Assembly (NCBI GenBank): GCA_003344405.1
Contig: NOWV01000091.1
Span: 1-64,000, forward strand
Origin: Trichoplax sp. H2
Taxonomy: Eukaryota; Placozoa; Uniplacotomia; Trichoplacea
DNA length: 64,000 nucleotides
Direction: 5' to 3'
Made by a program: the position numbers and the translations under genes. Shown here one piece after another: positions 58,690-64,000 of the stretch (the first letter of the stretch is position 1; every line of letters begins with the position of its first letter). The notes under the pieces were generated by a model, which saw only the letters and a program-made list of their open reading frames with translations, did no database searches and had not been told where the DNA came from.

Positions 58690-59790
58690 ATTTTACACAA
58701 CTTGTTCTTCCTGGCGATGTACCTGCAGACTGCAATTTTGATTTCTTTCTTGGCCGATCGGAATCTTTTTTTTTCCAGCTGCAAGATTTATTTTACGCAA
58801 CTTATTCTTCCTGGCGATGTACCTGCAGACTGCAATTTTGATTTCTTTCTTGGCCAATCGGAATCTTTCTTTTTCCAGCTGCAAGATTTATTTTACGCAA
58901 CTTGTTCTTCCTGGCGATGTACCTGCAGAGTGCAATTTTGATTTCTTTCATGGCCGATCGGAATCTTTTTTTTTCCAGCTGCAAGGTCCATTTTACACAC
59001 ACAACCTGTTCTTCCTGGCGATGTACCTGCAGACCGCAAGTTTGATTTCTTGACGATCGGAATCTTTTTTTTCCAGTTCCAAGGTTTATTTTACGCAACT
59101 TGTTCTTTCTGGCGATGTACCTGCAGACCGCAATTTGGATTTATTTCATGGCCGATCGGAGTCTTTTTTTTTCCAGTTCCAAGGTTTATTTTACGCAACT
59201 TGTTCTTTCTGGCGATGTACCTGCAGACCGCAATTTGGATTGCCAGCTGCAAGGTTTATTTTACGAAACTTGTTCTNNNNNNNNNNNNNNNNNNNNNNNN
59301 NNNNNNNNNNNNNNNNNNNNNNNNNNNNNNNNNNNNNNNNNNNNNNNNNNNNNNNNNNNNNNGATTTCTTTCTTGGCCAATCGGAATCTTTTTTTTCCAG
59401 CTGCAAGATTTATTTTACGCAACTTGTTCTTCCTGGCGATGTATCTGCAGACTGCAATTTGGATTTCTTTCTTGGCCAATCGGAATCTTTTTTTTTCCAG
59501 CTGCAAGATTTATTTTACGCAACTTGTTCTTTCTGGCGATGTACCTGCAGACTGCAATTTGGATTTCTTTCTTGGCCAATCGGAATCTTTTTTTTTCCAG
59601 TTGCAAGATCCATTTTATGCAACTTGTTCTTTCTGGCGATGTACCTGCAGACCGCAATTTGGATTTGTTGACGATCGGAATCTTTTTTTTCCAGTTGCAA
59701 GATCCATTTTATGCAACTTGTTCTTTCTGGCGATGTACCTGCAGACCGCAATTTGGATTTGTTGATGATCGGAATGGTTTTATTCCAGTT
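58690..59790. repeat. Tandem repeat with a 100-bp unit (94-bp and 104-bp variants)
   Basis: The anchor ACCTGCAG recurs at 58721, 58821, 58921, 59025, 59119, 59219, then after the gap at 59443 (ATCTGCAG), 59543, 59643 and 59737. Each unit also has CTTGTTCTT, TGGCGATGT, GGAATC and a T-run before CCAG. The 94-bp variants replace TTTCTTGGCC-type sequence with a shorter GTTGACGATC-type segment. Because 100 is not a multiple of 3 and the unit lacks stops, long open frames run through it on both strands. These look like a by-product of the repeat. Confidence 0.95.
59277..59362. other. Assembly gap (86 N) inside the tandem repeat
   Basis: Eighty-six N interrupt the 100-bp array, so the true copy number is unknown. 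Confidence 1.
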
Positions 59791-59970
59791 GGATAATGCT
59801 TACTGCGCAGCCGTGCAGCACTGTACAACCATGTAAAGTGCTGGACTGCCGATAGAGGTAGGGTACAGTATTGGACATGCAGTACTGTATGGGATGGCGT
59901 AGAGTCCTGTCGACTGAGTGGCTAGGCGTATGGGTTGGTCATTCTTGGCCAGCATTTCATTCAATCAATT

Positions 59971-60174
59971 TCATTTGCATGTCCATGGCGAGAAGAACCG
60001 ACTGGCTGCTGCTTCTGCTGCAACAGAGGCAATGATGGCGTCCATGTTATCCATGCGATGAGGAGGAGTAGTTGTTGTCGCTGTTGAACTAAGATTGAAT
60101 TTATTGGCTTGTGTAGTAGGAAACAGTTGGAGTTTCTTTTCCACCGGTTGAGGAGTGGTTGGCATTGGGGTCTA
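59971..60174 (-). CDS. Candidate terminal exon, Thr/Pro/Ala-rich
   Basis: Minus strand, after a TTGTCCTAG acceptor: TPMPTTPQPVEKKL, a Thr/Ser run (STATTTTPPHR), then MDNMDAIIASVAAEAAASRF and a stop. The composition is protein-like and differs from the neighbouring repeat. A possible partner lies upstream on the same strand (60450-60281, GKKGAADRQGLPNTSELIL after an AAACAG acceptor), but no good donor links them. Family unknown. Confidence 0.35.
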
Positions 60175-60280
60175 GGACAACGATGTAGAAAAGAAGTCAA
60201 GAAGAAAGGAGATACGACTTGTCTTGATTGCTTTGACTTTGGTCTACCTTGCTATTGAGAAGTTGCAATAACGTTAGTCT

Positions 60281-60450
60281 TCAAAGTCTTGTCCATGTTG
60301 TTTGCTTTTGGTCGACCAAGTCAGTAAAGGAAACAAGTGAAGGTGTGATCACGACCTTGGGTGGCCCCAAAATCAATTCGCTGGTGTTAGGCAATCCCTG
60401 TCGATCTGCGGCGCCTTTCTTGCCTGTCGCTGTCTTATCCCTTCCACCGC
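60281..60450 (-). CDS. Candidate exon upstream of the Thr/Pro-rich exon
   Basis: Minus frame with GGRDKTATGKKGAADRQG, then LGPPKVVITPSLVSFTDLVD, ending in TGA at 60283-60281. The plus-strand 86-codon frame over the same bases looks like its shadow. There is no motif, and no canonical donor before the stop. Confidence 0.25.
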
Positions 60451-60903
60451 CTGTTTATCGTCGACTTGCAACATTCTTCCATCAAGGAGAAGACATCGAT
60501 GCTGAATGAGGTAGTAGCACCTTGGCTAGCAGGTACATTACTAGTAATCTACCGCGTCATCATGTTCCACTTTGCATCATATGTGTACTGGCTAACATCG
60601 ATTCTACTCATCCATTGAAATAGAATTTGAAAACTACTTCCTTTCCATGTATGTCGTTCAAATCTTGCACTGAATGGCTATCAATTGCTTTACTTGTCGT
60701 CGTCGGCGGCCTCTAACATGGTTTATCACCATCATAGTCATTATGCCATTACTATCCATTTATTTTTGTGCTATCTATTTGACTGGATTGCACGTTATCC
60801 AATTGAAAGGTAAGTTGACAATATTTCATAGGTTGATGTCAATTTGAAAAGGGAGCAATGGGTTATCCTTGTCCATGGTAGTGTGGCAGTCAATACTACA
60901 AGA

Positions 60904-61239
60904 CTAACAGAGTAATGCTATGCTACAATCCTCTATGATAGCAGTCATAAATACAATCAATTCTTCATCAATTTGATCATGCTGGATAGGCAATTGCTTA
61001 TTGCTAAAGTTCTCCATCAATACGAGTCGTTGAACATTGTCAATGCAGCCATGACAATCGAGATCCGAAAAACAGTCTAGCCGTGCAATATTGTTGTCGA
61101 TAAATACGATCCCTATCATGAAAACATTACAGATGCTCAATTCATCCATTTTATTCTTGCTATTTAGAAACAGGATTGACCACCTTAACATCTTCTTTTC
61201 ATCACTTAAATTGATTTTTGTTTGAAGATAAGGCATCAT
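60904..61239 (-). CDS. Unassigned 111-codon open frame
   Basis: The ATG at 61239 follows directly after a CTACAGTACAG acceptor-like sequence, so this may be an internal or first exon. The product is acidic, with regular Leu/Ile spacing (FSDLDCHGCIDNVQRLVLME; QIDEELIVFMTAIIEDC), as in helical-repeat or adaptor proteins. No membrane segment or catalytic motif is visible. A second good minus frame at 62282-62046 may belong to the same gene. Not recognised. Confidence 0.4.
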   Translation of the reverse strand: MMPYLQTKINLSDEKKMLRWSILFLNSKNKMDELSICNVFMIGIVFIDNNIARLDCFSDLDCHGCIDNVQRLVLMENFSNKQLPIQHDQIDEELIVFMTAIIEDCSIALLC

Positions 61240-62045
61240 CTGTACTGTAGATTTTGAACCATGATCTTAAAAATCAAATCATAACACTTGCCTTGATCGG
61301 CATACTACTCTCATCTTAGCTTCATCTACTTCGTCAGATAGCTAATTAATTCGTAAGCAGGAACGTGGATGACATTAACACATTGACAGCTGCCTTCCAT
61401 CAGGATAGTCTACTATAATGTAATTAAATAGGATACTGGATTAGTATTTACGCAACACCTGCAGTCTTTGTTGCCATCATCAACTCAGATCACTCAAGTC
61501 TCAAGACGATGTCAACTAATAATTAATGAAAGAAGCAGCATGGATAGCCATAGATGAAGAATCTCATGCATGATAAAGACAACTATTTAAAAGGATAATC
61601 AAAATTTAGCCTCAGGTTATGACATGCAAGTCTTGAAAAGATTGAAATAATTATAATATCATTATTCATTTTAGCTTTCAGCTTAATTTTGGTCCTAAAC
61701 GGTCGATCGCAGATTATTCTTCCTCATTTATCATCAGACCGCATAGTTTACTTGCTATTACTTGATTATAAAGTAAATATTGAACAGAATAAGCGAATCC
61801 TAGTCCACTATTGCAGTAGAATTATAGTAATCCGGCATCATAGACTAGAATCGAGATATATTAATATCCTAATACTACTTCAATGACAGATTTGAGTTAT
61901 TAGATCGACTTTAAAAAATCTGACGACCATATATCATATTACTTTTATCAGTCGTTCAATAGTTCAATAATGTGATTGTACTAATCAATTTAGATTCGTC
62001 CCGTTCTCCATTCTTTTTTGTCTTCTTCATCTGTTACCACATCAA

Positions 62046-62282
62046 CTATAATAATGATGACAACATGATGCAGTGGTCTAGAAACAAATACGCCTTCACC
62101 ACATTCATGTTTTCATTATTTTCATTGACTGTCGTGTGTTCATCCTGAAAAATGAGATAATAGTGCTTTAATAGTAATTCTATTTTGCTTGATATTAGAT
62201 GAAGCCCAATTTCCCTAATAATTTTACTCGTAGTATGATCCAATACGGTGTATTCAATACAATAACGAACTTGAAGATTATC
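62046..62282 (-). CDS. Unassigned minus-strand exon
   Basis: After TGCAATTAG the frame reads DNLQVRYCIEYTVLDHTTSK, then IIREIGLHLISSKIELLLKH and a hydrophilic Asn-rich segment, to TAG at 62048-62046. An in-frame GTGAAG after NENMNV could be a donor, so the true 3' end may be earlier. The amphipathic composition suggests coding. No family is recognised. Confidence 0.35.
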   Translation of the reverse strand, partial: DNLQVRYCIEYTVLDHTTSKIIREIGLHLISSKIELLLKHYYLIFQDEHTTVNENNENMNVVKAYLFLDHCIMLSSLL

Positions 62283-62897
62283 CTAATTGCAGCAGATCAG
62301 TAGAAATAGCCCCTGTAACAACGTAGCCTGTAAACTGGTTAAGTTAACTTTTTCGTCGCCATTAGGCTTCCTTTTACTTGTATTGTATGTACAGTAGCTA
62401 CACCATTGCAAGACTATATTTCTCCTTGACTTATTTATTCACCGTAATTCTATTAGTATTACGGATAAGGCTGCTTTGCTAATTAATTTATCTGACGTAA
62501 TACCTCTTAGCTTGATACTAATGTTAATTTAAATTCCTATCCCTTCTGAGAGGATACTGCACCATCATTGTTAGTATAGATTGTGGATATTGAAGCAAAC
62601 TCACAACCTACAACCTCAATTTTACACGCGTATTATTATATTCTACTTATATCTGAAGAAATTACCCGTCACTTTAATGTTTATCCAAGTTCTTATGGGG
62701 CGGTCACTTTTGTGGCGAATAATAAATTGGTAGTCTTACATAAAATGGGATGAAATAGTCAGTGTCGTAGGAAGAATTCCGTCAATGAAATCAGTTGTGT
62801 ATGCTACAATCTTAAGGATGCAATCTTAAATAGACACTTTATCCGATAAAGTTATCTCGATTGTAAATGCAATAATTTATAATATTACCAAGTATGA

Positions 62898-63169
62898 AAG
62901 AAACTTATAAATCAACTGAGACATGATGTAAAGAAATTGGATGCCACAATCAAAACAAATATAATATTAAATATTAATTCTATTACAGCTGATGCATCTA
63001 ATAGCAGAATGCACTTTATGGAGGATGCGATCGATCATAATAGCAATAAAGATAATATTAACAAACATCAAAATTTAACAAATGCGGATTCAAATCGGCA
63101 GTCTATGGGCGCCAATGATGTTATGGCCTCTGATTATAATCATCCATACGGCGAGATTCGTTCATGCGA
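62898..63169 (+). CDS. Asn-rich exon candidate
   Basis: The open frame ends SDYNHPYGEIRSCE, followed by a GTAAAT donor at about 63169-63170. It is hydrophilic and Asn/Asp-rich (HNSNKDNINKHQNLTNADSN). No ATG lies at its beginning; the first in-frame ATG is MHFMEDAID near 63009. No partner exon could be joined before the window ends. Confidence 0.3.
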
Positions 63170-63612
63170 GGTAAATATAGACCTTAAATTTATAGTGAAA
63201 CGAATTGTCATATTACCAAATTTGCTGTAGCTGTTCAGATTTCTATTGAGCTAGGTCTGGGCATGGTACAAAATGATGATGCTTTATAGCCATATACGGC
63301 AATGCCATAGTTCTTCTAATCTCCACCAGGCTTTTAATTCACTGACGAAACTATTCATTAACTATTCAATTTCGATGTTGTAATTTTGGATCTACGTAAT
63401 ACTTTTCAATTCTGTGTATTCATGGGAATTGAAGTGATTGTTTTCAATCGAACCTTAATAGGTTATTCATGTGGCCATAGTGGTGGGTGGCTATGATGCT
63501 AGTCGTGATGTTATAACTTTAATAAAGTCTGTATTATTTTACCGAAATCATCCACTGCATTTTCACTTTATTGCTGATCCTTCTGCGCAGAACATTCTGT
63601 CCAAGCACTTTT

Positions 63613-63819
63613 TTACTTGGCAATTACACCATGGTTAGCCAAATTTTTAAATGCAACAACTAAAGCGTAACTAAACTCTTTGCGACTTATTATTATTCCT
63701 GTAAAGATGAACGACACAGCTGTATCAGTTCTTAAGGTTACTAACAAGGAATTTTTCTTCTTTATGATCACACAGTTGATATTAGCTTTTACAACTTGCA
63801 AAGTATCAAGGTAAGACAA
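63613..63819. CDS. Ambiguous exon, open on both strands
   Basis: On the minus strand a 68-codon frame reads [15 protein letters not shown] and later [19 protein letters not shown]. On the plus strand [19 protein letters not shown] starts at 63707 and reaches a canonical donor (ATCAAG before gtaaga at 63811), which would fit a signal-anchor first exon. The plus reading has the better splice signal and the minus reading is longer. I cannot choose between them. Confidence 0.25.
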
Positions 63820-64000
63820 GGATTGCTTGAATCGATCATTAATTTCATCCGCATCAATTTTGTATGAAGTGCATGGTTGTTACCTATTAAACAGTTTCTA
63901 GTAAGAATGATCAATAATCTTTTCACTACATTTACAGAAAGAGATTGCTTGGATACCTAACCGACATTATTCCGGCATTTATGGACTAATGAAATTAATA

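Noticed and set aside
58657-59796. Overlapping long open frames (up to 248 codons) on both strands
   Set aside because: Produced by the stop-free 100-bp tandem repeat, and partly spanning unknown bases; no single frame is favoured.

Overview
The window looks like nuclear DNA of an early-branching animal, most likely a placozoan (Trichoplax-like). This is an inference from three things: AT-rich sequence with canonical gt/ag introns, a tandem array of intronless class A GPCRs, and a cluster of small four-membrane-span genes with a conserved exon layout. No species-diagnostic gene was identified.

Positions 1-19352 are a tandem array of about 3.8-kb units that continues past the left edge. Five units carry intact 319-322 aa rhodopsin-type receptors on the + strand (1106, 5366, 8749, 12626, 17865). 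One unit carries a collapsed pseudogene (16566), and one relic consists of flank with the receptor deleted (about 10415-11033). A 17-bp dyad containing two E-boxes lies about 235-255 bp upstream of every intact receptor and is decayed in the two dead units. Two insertions sit in the array: a 453-bp element with 8-bp inverted ends, and a 505-bp segment with a 6-bp direct repeat.

Positions 21791-23748 (minus) hold an 11-exon branched-chain aminotransferase that lacks only its N-terminal exon(s). Positions 26-34.4 kb contain no gene I can name. They hold hairpins, poly-G runs, a GC-rich patch with a 184-aa open frame, a 93/78-bp minisatellite, and a duplication flanking an assembly gap that may be an artefact.

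Positions 37557-56542 (+) hold five tandem four-span (MS4A/CD20-like) genes, named A to E here. Each has a TM1 exon, a 57- or 60-bp TM2 micro-exon and a TM3-TM4 exon, all joined in phase 0. A-B and C-D look like a duplicated two-gene module. E can be modelled to a stop codon (214 aa) and ends in a cytoplasmic tail with a PP1-docking-like motif. D has a possible premature stop at codon 4.

The right end (57-64 kb) has a 100-bp tandem repeat interrupted by a second assembly gap, plus several open exons on both strands that I cannot assign. The two gene clusters look independent: tandem-duplicated membrane receptors and four-span membrane proteins, separated by a metabolic housekeeping gene and a repeat-rich stretch.
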